A stretch of 64,000 nt of DNA from Saxidomus purpurata (GCA_022818135.1 JAFMSR010000003.1:13503325-13567324), one strand, 5' to 3'. Positions 1 to 11,743 are shown, numbered from the stretch's first letter. Program-made: numbers and translations. The notes: generated by a model from the sequence alone, not told the origin.

Positions 1-1035
1 ATTCTAATAATTTGCTATTCAAAATCTTGAAAATATTTAATAAATTAAGACGTATCGATGACAACTTGTTAACTGAAAAGCTAATTATATTTACCGGCAT
101 TTGAATGTATTTTAGATCTTCGTACAAATCAATACGCCATTGTTATTTGAAGAAGCGGTACACTTTGTTTAAATCTTAACATAACGCATATTGGTTTTCA
201 TATTCATTGACACTTGTTGATATTGTTTAATTGTTTATCAGAAAAAAATGACGAAAGTAAAGAATTTTAGTTTTGAAAGTAATTTAAATGTGTTTAGGCG
301 ATAGAGAGAAAGAAAGAGGAGGGAAATCCATATTTTTCAACATGCTTATCACAATGTTTTTCTCTTTGAAATTTGTACAAATATGTGCTCATTTGCTGAT
401 AATATCCGAAACCGATATTCTCTTTTATAAATGACCTTCTATCACGTATGTCTCTACTTTTAGTTTTACAAGTAAAGTACTTAACAGCTAGAGTTTAGTT
501 TGAAGAATCTAGTCAGAATTCGATAACTTCAGTTAAATTGGCCATGCTATCCACGAGTACAGATGGTACACTGATAATAGATGAGTATGCTTAAAGTTTT
601 TTTTTAATTTGCAGGATGGTAAGTTACATGTTCTGGTGTTAATTACAAACCGAATCTGGTTAATGCATACCGAAATTGATTTCAGTTCGGATAATGAAAC
701 GGTACGGACAGGAACATGCCAAAAAGTCATATTTAAAACACTGTTTCGACTCCTACTTACCAGCAACCAATAACTGTTATAGTTTGGATTTGTGTACGCA
801 TAAAAGTTTGTTTAAGGTCTTTACGATACTAAGAACTATTTATTTACGAGATATACGAAAACCGTATCCTGAGCCCAGCGCATGCGCAGATCTCCCAAGA
901 AGTTCACTTCGGTTTAGGGCAAACGGAATGGTTGCATATTTCCCAAAATACTCAGCTACTAAAACAAAATTAAAATCTGCTTCAGTAGTCTAAACGCAGC
1001 CATACAAATCCAAGAGATTTTTAGAGAATGTACTT
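1..1035. other. AT-rich sequence, no recognisable feature
   Basis: No gene, RNA or clear repeat is visible. A 105-codon open frame on the plus strand (676-993) resembles no family I know, has no flanking splice pattern I would trust, and is probably chance. Confidence 0.4.
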
Positions 1036-1500
1036 TCATGTATTCATAAGAGGTTAAAGGTCAAGGTCACAGTGCCCGGAATAGTAAAACGGAATGCTGA
1101 GGCCTAGTATCTTGAAACTTGATTTAGATGTTGGTCACTACCAGTAGATGATCCCTATTGATTTTGAAGTCAGTAGGTCAAATGTCAAGCTCACGGTTAC
1201 CAATAATTATGAGTAAAACGGTTTAATGACGATCATTCGACATTAGGCTTAGCATCTTGAGTCTTGATGTGAAGGTTGGTCATGACCAGCAGATGGCTCA
1301 TTGATTTTGAGATCAGTAGATCAAGGGTCAAGGTCACCGGGACCTTTACTATTGAAATGGTTGATGAGTCATAAGGTAAGACGGCATACATTTTTCAAAC
1401 TTGATTTGCCATTGCCAGTGGATGACCCCTATTCATTTTCAGGTTATTAGTTCTTACGCCAATCTCACAGTAACTTTTACTTTAAAAATGGTCCCTTGCA
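1036..1500 (+). repeat. Dispersed AGGTCA-type repeat, about 145-bp units
   Basis: Diverged units with the phrases 'ggtcaaggtcacagtg', 'agcatcttgaaacttgat' and 'gaccagcagatg' recur here and again at 31,300-31,720. This is a low-complexity dispersed family typical of bivalve genomes. It has no coding potential. The next 450 bases (1,501-1,957) show nothing I can name. Confidence 0.7.
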
Positions 1501-1957
1501 TAGTTCGACTTTTTCCACATTTCTGATTGCATTAAGGGGACATTCGTGTTTTACCAACAGCTCTTTTTATAAAACGGAAAAGGACACAATTGTAACATGT
1601 TGCTAAAATTTCATTTATTTGACGTATTTGATAAGTGTTTCTTTTAAGTGGATAATTCGAAATTGACTAGGTATATAATAAGAGAAAAAGTTATTAACAA
1701 CAACAATCAAACAACAGTATCCAGTATTATTAATTGTATGTACAACAATATACACAAACAAGTCGAACTAAATTCAGTTTGCAAAGTTTGTTCGATTTCT
1801 CGGGCAAGAGATTAGTACTAAATTAACTAGAACTGTCACAAGAGTGACAAATTATACCCCCACAATACAGCTTTGTCAGAGAAGTATGGCAACCATAAGA
1901 AAGGAATGGCCACAAGGACATAGAGTTGAGTTATTATACAATAACTTGTGTAAATGG

Positions 1958-2510
1958 GACCTTGACCTTTGACCAACTGACCCCAAAGTCGAACTTGACC
2001 TGTATTTCATGATGTTACAGCTGTGTACCGAAAAATATTTAAATCGGTCAAACCTTTCGTGAGTTATCATCCGGAAACTGTTTTACATTACAGTTCAGAG
2101 TCGCTTTGACCTTGACCTTTGACCTACTGACCCCAAAGTCGAACTTCACCTGTATTTGATGATGTTACAGCAGTGTACCGAAAATTATTTAAATCGGTCG
2201 AGCTTTTCATGAGTTATCATCCGGAAACTGTTTTACAGTTCAGAGTCACTCTGACCTTGACCTTTGACCTACTAACCCCAAAGTCTAACTTGACTTGTAT
2301 TTCATAAAGTTGCACGTGTGTACCAAAAATTATTTAAATCGGTCAAGCCTTTCATGAGTTATCATCCGGAAACTGTTTTACAGTTCAGAGTCACTGTGAC
2401 CTTGACCTTTGACCTACTGACCCCAAAGTCGAACTTGACCTGTATTTCATAAAGTTGCACATTTGTACCAAACATTATTTAAATCGGTCAAGCCGTTCAT
2501 GAGTTTCTAT
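1958..2510. repeat. Tandem repeat, four units of 145-150 bp, with TGACCT triplets
   Basis: The phrase 'gaccttgacctttgacc' starts at 1,958, 2,108, 2,253 and 2,398, giving periods of 150, 145 and 145 bp. Each unit continues with 'accccaaagtcgaacttgac', then an 'aaatcggtcaagcc' block and 'gagttatcatccggaaactg'. On the minus strand each unit reads GGTCAAAGGTCAAGGTCA, that is three closely spaced nuclear-receptor-type half-sites. Units are roughly 90 per cent alike, indicating fairly recent tandem amplification. Confidence 0.85.
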
Positions 2511-4185
2511 TGCATTTATTATTACTGAGCAAGGAACAAACTAACGTTGTTTTAAGTATACTATCTTTTACAGTCACGAATACTTCCAAGTTTAATCCCA
2601 GACGAAACTTTACAAAACTTTTCTGACAAGGAATTTAAATGCTACGCTTGTATTATAATGGGAAAAACTGATATTCGGCTGAAACTAACTTTAATTCGGA
2701 TATGATACATTCTTATTTATAATTTAAAGAAGGGTGCACATTTAGACATACATAAACATTAATGTATCTAATATTTCAATGTAGCCTTCTAAAGAAATTA
2801 TTCTAGCAAAGCATTAACAAAATGATGATATGAAATAGTGATGCACACGTAACCCATGATGTTATACGATGTAAAGACAGTGATATAAATCTATTCAACA
2901 TGATAGATGAAATGATTGCTGAATGATAAACACATATACTACGACAATTACTCATAATTTAAGACATATGATAATATATTAATTCATTCCGTCCTAAGAA
3001 AAGGGGTAGGTGACTTTAGAACAGAACAGAATATCTCTTTTATTCACTCAATACATGTACACACATGCAAATATGAGGCATTTACAACAGACAATATAAT
3101 ATATTATGAGGCTACTATATATTAACACATTCTACGTGCAGTATTTACCATATAAACCATCAAGATTGTTCTCATATTTCAATTAATACATGATAGTCAA
3201 ACATAATATTAATGACAATAATCGGCAAATATAGATATTACATTCTAACAGTTCGTAGTATAACCTTATAAACTTACACAGTTTCAGAAATTCTGATTTG
3301 TTGCTAGTACACATTAATTTTTCTAACTTAAACATACTGACCGTTATAAAGTAAAGTGTTTTGACAATACAAGTAATATACAATTGACAATACTTGGACA
3401 GTGATAGATACATAGTGCACATGTTTTTTGTTTGTTTGTTTGTTTGTTTGTTTTTTTCTTTTATTATACAAAATAATAATTATATAATCAAAGCAGGGGA
3501 ATAAATTTAACAAAAATGAAACATTGTAATTTTATAGTGTTTAAATTCAAAAGTGGTACTTTATGTTATAACGGATATAATGATTCTTGAAGACATGGCA
3601 CCCTCTATCTACCACTTTAAACAACGTCTTAACAATGAGTGGATTGGGGGACCAAATGCATTTAGACCAAAGTGCCTGCAGAACTAAATATGTGGTAGGT
3701 TAGCTATCAAGGACAGTATTAGTGATATAAAACCAAAGAACAGATTACATGTCTTAGTAAAAAAGTGTTTTAGTTAGAATTTGCCAGTGTCTTAAATTAT
3801 TCGAATGCCTGTATGAGGCTATTGGATTACTCCATAATTATAAAAGTGTAAACACTTATAACATTAGTGACACTAACGGATAGTGCCTATCTACATGTGA
3901 AATCATTGGTGGGTTTGTCACATCTATATCAGTGAGAACAAACAATACATTGCCACAGAAAGGCACATCGTTTATATGAGTATCAAACTTATATCCGACA
4001 TTATGAATTTTATGAACTGTATGGACCTTTACAAGCGTACGGCCCGTTACGGTAGGTGATTTTATGATTTATCAGGAGAAATAAATCGCGCTTCATAAAT
4101 AACAAAAGAATATTTTTTGTTTTTTAATGATTCATTTTTTTCATTTCTATTTTTGTGCTGAAAAATTATTTCAATATAAGGAGCA
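2511..4185. other. AT-rich intergenic DNA with a (TTTG)n microsatellite
   Basis: The only structure seen is a TTTG run at about 3,427-3,450 followed by a T tract. Open frames around 3,183-3,513 are AT-rich and low-complexity and I do not consider them genes. Confidence 0.5.
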
Positions 4186-4440
4186 AATAATTACCTGTAT
4201 AATTATCCGAGCAGACTGAATAAAAATGACTTCAAATGTTTCTTCACGTGTTACCCCATTTACACCGGTCACGTGACCGCGGTCATTTTTGGCTTATCTG
4301 TCTACTACTCCTGACACCAAATTTTGAGTAACTGTTAACTATTTAAGTGTCCTGGTAAAAATGCTCTTACAAAATTTTGTTTTAACCAATAGTTCTGAAA
4401 TTCAGTATACTTTGGATCAATTTTAACTTACCTAATCGTA
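4186..4440. repeat. Duplicated block, copy 1, with GGTCACGTGACC core
   Basis: This block is repeated in direct orientation at 7,712-7,970. Both begin around 'acctgtataattatcc', pass through an identical 28-bp stretch spanning the palindrome GGTCACGTGACC (4,267-4,278), and end near a shared 'ttcagtayactttrratcaa' segment. The surrounding sequence is about 75-80 per cent similar, so the palindrome-containing core is better conserved than its flanks. Confidence 0.7.
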
Positions 4441-6589
4441 GATCTCTTACATTGTATTATTTGCACCGCTTCCAAAATTCAATCATTGCTATTGTTAGAA
4501 AAACATGATAACAATCAGTACTTAAAATGACATAATTGTTTTTATCTTACCCTGTTGGCAGCTACTGTCGAAATTCGACCCTTTAACTGTGACTATTCGT
4601 TTGGGTAAATAAGCTTAAAGGACTAACTATGTAATGACGCACATTAGAAGCTGCCTGTGTTCGTTACCGTATGTCAATTTTGAAGAACAGGGCCATATCT
4701 GGCAACTTTTGTTTGATAAAATTGATGTCTACCTTTCAAATTAGTACTTTGATGACAAAATACAAATGAAAAAGTATTAATCAATCAATTAGCTTTGCTT
4801 TTTGAAGCCAATTTTTGGCTCTGGTTTCCACAAAACTACATAGCCTGAACAAAAAGACACCACTGTCTCTTTTTTTCTGTTAAACATCCGTGTAAATGCA
4901 ACGAGTCTTAATTTTTCTATATAATGCATAAAAAGTCACAAAAAGCCCTTGTAAAAGAGCCACCTATCGTCAACATATACGAAATTCAAGGTTTTATAAC
5001 ACATAAAACGAAAGTTTGGTGTCGAAACGGGCCAACAATGCTGGAGTGAAGGAATAATCAAAACATATTTATATGAACAGGTGCCGTAATCGTAGTTAAA
5101 TAAAAGATTCATACTCAGTGCGATCATACAAGCCTTTAACTATTTAAATATGGCATTCATTGTGTTATTAAAATAAGAATGCTTCTATCTAAATTTGCCA
5201 ACACCTTGTTTCCATACGGACACCATATATCAGTAGTCGGGGACATCTCACGTTTTTTCCATCTACATGTACAAATGTATGTGAAGTGATGCTTTGCCAG
5301 AAAAACTTTCACATTTTCATTCATTACATGTGTTTACCGAATAAAACTTACTTACTTACTTTTCGATCTGAAAAGCAAAGTAGGATTTTTTATACAAATA
5401 ACGGTCATTTTGCCAGTAAGACTTCTTTCTTGGTAGTATATGTGCTTTAAGTTATTTAACATCCGTAGTTATCATCACGGGAACGTAAAATAACATTTTT
5501 TAAACATATTTATAATGCATTTTTTATTTTATATATTCCAGATACTATTTGAGAACGAAAGACAAAATGAACAAGAGGGCCATGTATGCCCTTTATTTCT
5601 GGCCTCTTAACCATTGCATTTAAATCCGTCAAACGGTTTCTGAAATACAGTCTCATGACCCTAGACCCTGAAGTGTGACCTTGAATAGGTTGATACTGCA
5701 CACCAGTTTGATTCAGTTACAATATTCAGTTACAGATAATCAAAAACAACCATAAAATGGCATTTTGTCGCAAAAATAAAAGGCAAAACACCTTTCGCTC
5801 TCGCTAAGATTTCTGTTTACAAAATACACTGTCTTATTTACGTGCTGTCAGCAAGTAATATTGTTTTGTTGCCAATTAGATGTACTTTGGTTTGCAGAAA
5901 ACATTTAATTTTCACGGAGTTTGAGGCAACAGGAAATTCAGATACAAATTTTAGATACAAATCTTTAAAAAACGGTTTGCATAAACTGAAAAAAAAAATC
6001 ACTTAAATTGTCGTTTCTGTAACGAATGTCATCTTCGAAAATGTGCAACTTATTCAATCTTTTCTGCATGGTAACACAGTCACGACAGTTCTCTAACTCG
6101 ATCAAATGAACTGAACCACTTTATCATAGTCTTGTTTTTATCTTCATTTTTTATCTCAAGAATATATAACGATATAATACCTACGCTAAAGCACACCAAA
6201 TACAAATCGATTTCTTCGGTAGCAATTATTTTATTGTTTTATCTTATACATCTCTAGCTTAACGGTTTGATACGTTTTATGATCTGATATTTATACTGCC
6301 AAATCTCCGAGAAGAAAGGGGCATATGTACGCGTTTATACGTTATACTCGCATTAACATATAGTAGAAAAATAAATTACTGACATATTGTAGATCAGTAT
6401 TCTATAAAGTCTAAAGAATATCTTAATATATTATTGTCGCTGCTTCGACAATCGACACAGCTTTGATTAAGAGCTATGGTTTAGCACTCCATTGTTCTCT
6501 ATCAATACATAATTCCGCCCTTAACAAGAAAACGTGTTAAAGAAGACAATGACTCAAAGGTTATGTAGCTAGTAGTATACTGCACTTCC
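4441..6589. other. Intergenic DNA, few weak repeat traces
   Basis: No gene is recognisable. A short stretch near 5,390-5,460 ('ataacggtcattttgccagt') resembles 39,275-39,340 in the second segmental duplication, suggesting a small dispersed repeat. 6,140-6,210 weakly resembles 8,890-8,955. Confidence 0.4.
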
Positions 6590-6815
6590 ATCCGTCTTCG
6601 TGGTCGAGTGGTTAGAGTTGCTGACTTGAAACCACTGTAACCCCTCATTTACCTACGGTCAAGTGTTGGATCCCGGTTATCAGCCATGTCTCAGCTTACA
6701 CTTACACAGAAAGGGGTTCTAGTACTGGTCATTCCAAGGAACGAGGGTTCGGTAAAACTGCCACCTGTAAAACAGACTGAAGTACGATTGATATAGGCGT
6801 TAAACTCATACAAAC
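6590..6815 (+). mobile_element. tRNA-Ser-derived SINE
   Basis: A tRNA-like head starts near 6,591. It has a good RNA polymerase III A box (TGGTCGAGTGG, 6,601-6,611), an anticodon-loop-like CTTGAAA with TGA at 6,627-6,629, and a long variable region, all pointing to a serine tRNA ancestor. The B box region (about 6,661-6,675, 'gtcaagtgttggatccc') is degraded and the acceptor stem does not close, so it is not a working tRNA gene. A non-tRNA body follows, ending near 'ggcgttaaactcatac' (about 6,797-6,812). The element is presumably transcribed by Pol III and mobilised by a LINE partner; that is family knowledge, not visible here. Confidence 0.65.
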
Positions 6816-7711
6816 AGTACTGTAATTCCTCTTGTAGTCCTCTAATACGAAGATTGATGTTAGATATTAAAGCGGGACCGACGGACGATGCAATTATTGC
6901 GGTGTATAATGCACAGTGCAACGTGACATTATACACTTCAACTCCATAATGAAAGAACAGGCCTATAGGAATACAACTGATGTACTTGAAAATTTTGCTA
7001 CTGGTTGGAAAAGTTAAGATGTAAACCCTGCATGATTTTTTCTAGTACCGTATTTTGTATTGTACAATCAAAGCACACAAAAACGTATATACCGTCTAAA
7101 ACACAAATTCAAAGGCAGTTCGTTTACAAAGGCATATTTAGTAACATTTAACAAGAAAAACAGAAACAATGAAAAGAACATAGAATCACGACTGTCTATG
7201 CAACTATTGAGTTTCCGACAATTGATTTCCTAAAAAGGTCTAATCCCCTTCCCTGAACCTAACATCATACACTTATAACCTCGGACGTAAGGCATTCTTA
7301 GCTTACACTGCCAGACAATGTTGCTGTATGGTACAGGTTCGAATCCTGGCTTCTGCCTTGTATTAATTCCTTCCCCTCTTTGGCGACATACACGTATAAT
7401 TTTATATATAGTCTTGCTTTCATTTCTATTTATAACAAATTAAATCAGACATAACAATATATCGCCAAACTTTAATAAAATAATATAGCTCAATTCTTTT
7501 TTTTTTGTGATTGAATAAAGGATTTCTCTTACACAGACTTTTCATTTGCACTAAAATTACTTTTTCACCACGAAGCTTCTTGCATGTCATTATTGCGTTA
7601 TGGTGTAAAAACATGGGTGTTCTGTAACGACTGGCATTCATCTTTCGCTTTTTATATTTTGATAATACATACTGTATAATTTCTATTATTCTGCTGATAA
7701 ATAAGCCAGTA
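6816..7711. other. Intergenic DNA, no recognisable gene
   Basis: Nothing supported. A B-box-like 'ggttcgaatcctg' at about 7,336 sits in a tRNA-like context that does not fold as a complete tRNA; it may be another SINE scrap. Confidence 0.4.
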
Positions 7712-7970
7712 AATACCTGTATAATTATCCAAGCAGACTGAATAAAATAACTTCAAAAGTTTCTTCTCGTGTAACCCCGCGCCACCTACACCGGTCACGT
7801 GACCGCGGTCATTTTGAGTCTGAAAGGCTTTTCTGTGTTCTACTCCAGACACCAATATGTGTAGAATGTTGAGGAACTATTAACATGTAAGTGTCCCGGT
7901 AAAATGTCAAATTTTGTTTAAACTTATAGTGCTGAAGTTCAGTACACTTTAAATCAATCTTCTACCTTTG
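7712..7970. repeat. Duplicated block, copy 2, with GGTCACGTGACC core
   Basis: Direct repeat of 4,186-4,440, about 3.5 kb downstream. The palindrome GGTCACGTGACC lies at about 7,793-7,804 inside a 28-bp segment identical to copy 1. Confidence 0.7.
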
Positions 7971-9019
7971 GCAACTAGTTATTTCGCCTTTAATTTGTCA
8001 AATATCAATCAATAGGTTATCTCTTAACCGCAAATCTGTTCTTGTGTGTTGCTTTTTTTCAAAGGTGCAAGATCGTGTTATGGTGACAATGACAAAACTC
8101 TTAGTGGTAACAAATCCCTCTTACTTATGTTTTTTGCTTCCGAACCAAGGACATGACGCGTTAGTTTCTTTTTTGTTTTTGCTTCCATTTTCAGATATTT
8201 GTCAAGTTGATTGACAAAAAGCAATTAAATTCTTGCATGAACAACGTACTGTTGATTTGTTTAAACTATCTTAATACTTTGTTGTATGGACTATATGCAT
8301 GAACTGTCTTTTGTGTATCAAATCAAATTCGTTCTTGCAACGTATAAAATGTTCCCATATACATATAACGTTCATGCTAATGAGATGAATTAAGAACTAT
8401 AATATTTCTGTAATGTACGTAACATAACTTAATTAGATTAGATTAACAAAGTTTCATTAATTGGGTAGGGGGAAGGATTTCTATTACAGAATTTCTCCAG
8501 TGTCACTGAATTTTTTTTGACAAAACATTGCTAACTTCACCAGTGTATATTAATCTTTACATTATAGGAATAATTGTGAAAGCTTTATAGAATTTTTAAA
8601 TTCTTTAGATCTAAATACTTATTCCCATAGCCAGTAAAAAGAGAACAGATAGGTATCTCATATGTCTGTCAATTGCAGTAAATATATCTTTCAAAAGTGG
8701 CAAGCTATGATAATTACACCTTTATTTGCCAAGCATATTTGAGGCATTCAAATACGTTTCCAATCATGCGGCAATTTCAGCTATCTCACATGGCATGGAG
8801 TGCTTTGTCAAAGTAGATTGATATCTTTGTGCTTCCCTATTCATTTGAAATAAGAAACTATTCCACGGTACAGCAAATCCCATTGACTTCGTTTTTATTT
8901 AACAATATATAACGATAAACACCTACGTTAGATAGTCTTTAAACACCAAATCTTACGACATAAAAGGGATGCACAAATATGTGCGGTATGAGATATGAGA
9001 TACCTGGGATGTAGCCACC
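7971..9019. other. AT-rich intergenic DNA
   Basis: No gene, RNA gene or clear repeat seen on either strand. Confidence 0.4.
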
Positions 9020-9025
9020 CTGTAC

Positions 9026-9614
9026 CATGGAACGCCTTAGCTGTCTTAGGCTAAGACATTACGAGTTGTCTTGTTAACAGAGTGTCCTGTTTTGTTTAAT
9101 TGTTTTTTTTCTTCCAAAATAATTGTGATATCTTGTTAATGAACTGTTATATCTTCTTAAGTGTTCTGCTATCTTGTTCATGTGTCATGTTGTTATATAT
9201 ATGTCACATAATATGAAGATCTCACGATGCTTTCACAAGATATCACGTGAATTCAAGATGATAATTACGTGAATTGGAAATAATAGCCCAATTTTAACAA
9301 TATGTATTTGGAAAAAGTTAACACTATTTAGACAAGATTGCATGTCAGTTTGACAAGATAGCATGCATATCATATAGGGAAGTTAACGTGATATTAGACA
9401 AGATAGCATGTACGTTTCACATAATTTAACAACGGAATAAGAAGATATTATGTGAACTAGACATAACAACATGACATTTAAGAAAATATAAACAGTTCAT
9501 TAGCAAGACATCGCGATTATTTGAAAAGATAGAAAACAATTTAAACAAAACAGGACAGACAGGTAACAAGAAAACTTGTAATGTCTTAACATAAAACAGC
9601 AATGGTGTTCCATA
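9026..9614. mobile_element. Foldback (long-inverted-repeat) element B with 21-bp arm units
   Basis: The left end CATGGAACGCC (9,026 on) and the right end GGTGTTCCATA (to 9,614) begin inverted arms of roughly 270 bp that align at about 75 per cent identity. The arms contain 21-bp periodic units, clearest on the minus strand, for example GCTATCTTGTCT followed by 9 variable bases. The element is flanked by an exact 6-bp direct repeat, CTGTAC (9,020-9,025 and 9,615-9,620), read as a target-site duplication. No open frame of substance lies inside, so it is non-autonomous. Its outer end matches that of the larger foldback element at 55,538-56,768. Arm divergence suggests it is the older of the two. 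Confidence 0.8.
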
Positions 9615-9952
9615 CTGTACGATGTAGGTTTGGCTTTGGCCTGCTCCACACAGCGAGTACTTCCTACACTTCCTATGGATTCGTAAACCTTTCCTGGCTA
9701 ACTGTGGGGCCGTATATGGAGTCATTAACGGGTCTCGGTTATGGTAGATGTGTTAGGTCAATAAGACACAGTCCGCAGGAAAAGATAAACCTGTGCCTTG
9801 TTGGTTCAGAAGACCAAACGTCTGGGCATCGTTAAGATGTCACAAAAACCCGCTTCCAACGTGACAAATGATGTTGTTTGCATCTACCAGGAATTGTGTG
9901 TACAGTGCGTGATAGCAACGGTGGCTGGAGTTAAACTGCTGCTCTGACTGTA

Positions 9953-10100
9953 CAGTAAACCTCGCTTATAAGGAATAGCTTGGGACCTCAGAAAATTGTT
10001 CCTTATAACCGAGGTTCCTTATATCCGTATAGCGAACTAGTTCCTTGTAACCGAGGTTTGTATAACGAACACAATTTGTATAGCGAACAAATTTACATAA
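9953..10100 (+). mobile_element. Pogo/Tigger-like transposon end (partial)
   Basis: A TA dinucleotide is followed by CAGTAAACCTCGCTTATAAG and then sub-repeats of the 'gttccttataaccgaggttcc' type with 'tatagcgaac' phrases. This resembles the terminal inverted repeat and 5-prime flank of pogo/Tigger-like Tc1-mariner elements, which start CAGT.. after a TA target. I cannot find the opposite end or a CENP-B-like transposase, so it is a fragment. A similar but different end occurs at 61,739. Confidence 0.5.
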
Positions 10101-11290
10101 TGGAATCTACACCGGCACTAACTTAATGTCTGTGTACATGAGTGCTTATGACTTCTTGAAGTAATCAAGGATACTCGTTTGAGATTGTTGAGAGTGGATA
10201 ATATTTGACTCAATATTTAAAAGGCTGCGGAATACTGAGTCGTCGGTGTTGGAATTAGCCTCAAAAAACGACCTTAGTTTTACAAGAGCATCCATAGCAT
10301 CGACTTTACTGACAAGAGGTGTGTCGTCAGAACTGACGCCGTCGTCCTCTCCACTGCAACAAATTGACAGTAGTGACTACAGTACACGCAAGGTGTTTTT
10401 TCCAATTGTCACCCATCACCGCGATGTCCAGCCATCGTGACCACGCGAATTTGGTCACCCAAATTGTATATTTCATGTGAAGTGACATCAATAGACCCAC
10501 TGGCTTCAGGAAGTGTGATGAACTTCCTTGATGCAGGATCGCGCTGCGATCGCTATCAGCAGTGATGATGAAGATGGTCCGGGACAGGATCCACGGTGCC
10601 GGAGGCGACGACCTCTGATCATGAGCTGTACCATGCATTTATGACAAGGCATTTGTCGCGCATTTTAAATGAATTGGGACGATGTCTTAAATTAATATGT
10701 TATTAAAGGTATTTCTTAATACATGTACGGTTTGGACTATGTTTGCATTTTGTTTTTCTATGTAATCCTGAACATGCCCGATATTTACCATTGACTTGGT
10801 AAAGATGACAATTTACAACCATTTCATAACGATGAGATGTCCCCCATTCTCCAGCCGTGAATTTTCCTATTCAAAATCCGATTATTATCGAAAAAAAATA
10901 TTTGGCTATATATGCAATAAGTTTTAATAAATATGCATTATTATAGATGAAGTATTTTAGGCTGAAACTGGGGTCTATGTATAAACGGTGTTGTTTACTT
11001 TCTTATTGACATATAATCACTAGGCTGTTTTAACTAAAATGCACTGTTTCGGTCCCGGCTACGCCATATCACCTGTAATCGGTTCCTGTATTTCAAAATT
11101 CACATGGGGTAACATACACAGTCCTCATATATCAGTGGTTTGCCAAGCTTTCAGACAAACATGAAATTATACAATGAATGCTCTGGATGTACGAGAATGA
11201 CATACACATGCAACTTCAAATTTACGTCATAACATACTCCTTGAATAGTTATATGTTTACACATTCAGAATGATTAAGAAATAATTAATG
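10101..11290. other. Locally GC-richer stretch, then AT-rich DNA; no recognised gene
   Basis: 10,220-10,640 is less AT-rich than its surroundings. It is open on the plus strand at 10,246-10,440 and on the minus strand at 10,327-10,638 (103 codons). Neither translation resembles a family I know. Because it follows a pogo-like end, it may be internal transposon sequence. The remainder is featureless. Confidence 0.35.
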
Positions 11291-11294
11291 TTTC

Positions 11295-11633
11295 CCTGTA
11301 TATATCGTCAAGAGTTCGGATGTGTAGTAAATAAATCACGAGTGCGTAGCACGAGTGATTAAAAGTTTCACATCTAAACAACTTATTGTATTATTATCTA
11401 ACGATAAAACATTCGGAGGCATTTATTACTTCGATTCTAACATGATATTGTCATTGAAAAATACCCAGAACTATGTTCAATGCGTAGCAACATTTCATTG
11501 CAACTTACAACACGGAATGCGATCACTTAGCGCACGTATTGTCCGTGGAAAACGTGACGCATATTATTGTTAAATAATATACAAATTCGTTTCTTGTTTA
11601 TTCATAGGAAAAGTTGCGGATCCTGTTACAATC
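11295..11633 (+). mobile_element. Hairpin-bearing dispersed repeat (family H), copy 1
   Basis: The copy starts with a hairpin: 'cggatgtgtag', AAATCACGAGTGCG, then the complementary GCACGAGTGATT and 'cacatctaaac'. It continues to 'ttcgattctaacatga' (about 11,431) and ends with 'gttgcggatcctgttacaat'. The internal ATTCTAACATGA and the end (reverse complement ATTGTAACAGGATC) form an inverted pair. Related copies occur at 20,938-21,240, 42,829-43,706 and, through their termini, at 22,121-22,722. It looks like a MITE-type non-autonomous element. Confidence 0.6.
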
Positions 11634-11743
11634 GTTTGTAAAATTTACGACAGATTCGGCCATTCGCCGTTTGACCACACGGATGTGTATGCTGATCATG
11701 GTCTTCTACAGTTGGTAAAGGCAGATTCGCTCCACGCCAGCAG
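11608..11743 (+). other. Possible coding exon with consensus splice sites
   Basis: A 136-bp segment is open in one frame, is GC-richer than its surroundings, is preceded by a pyrimidine-rich acceptor (TTTATTCATAG, ending 11,607) and is followed by a consensus donor (AG|GTTAGT at 11,743/11,744). It would enter with one base borrowed from upstream and leave in phase 2. Residues include CKIYDRFGHSPFDHTD followed by VYADHGLLQLVKADS. I recognise no family. The first 26 bases and the acceptor belong to the family H repeat, which weakens the case. No partner exon was found within the window, so it could be chance. Confidence 0.22.

Noticed and set aside
7262..7340. Possible tRNA gene ending in a good B box
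   Set aside because: No 5-prime acceptor strand pairs correctly with the 3-prime side and the A box is poor; at most a tRNA-like scrap.
10327..10638. 103-codon minus-strand frame in a GC-richer patch
   Set aside because: Could be internal pogo-type sequence, but no transposase motif could be read, so no product is claimed.
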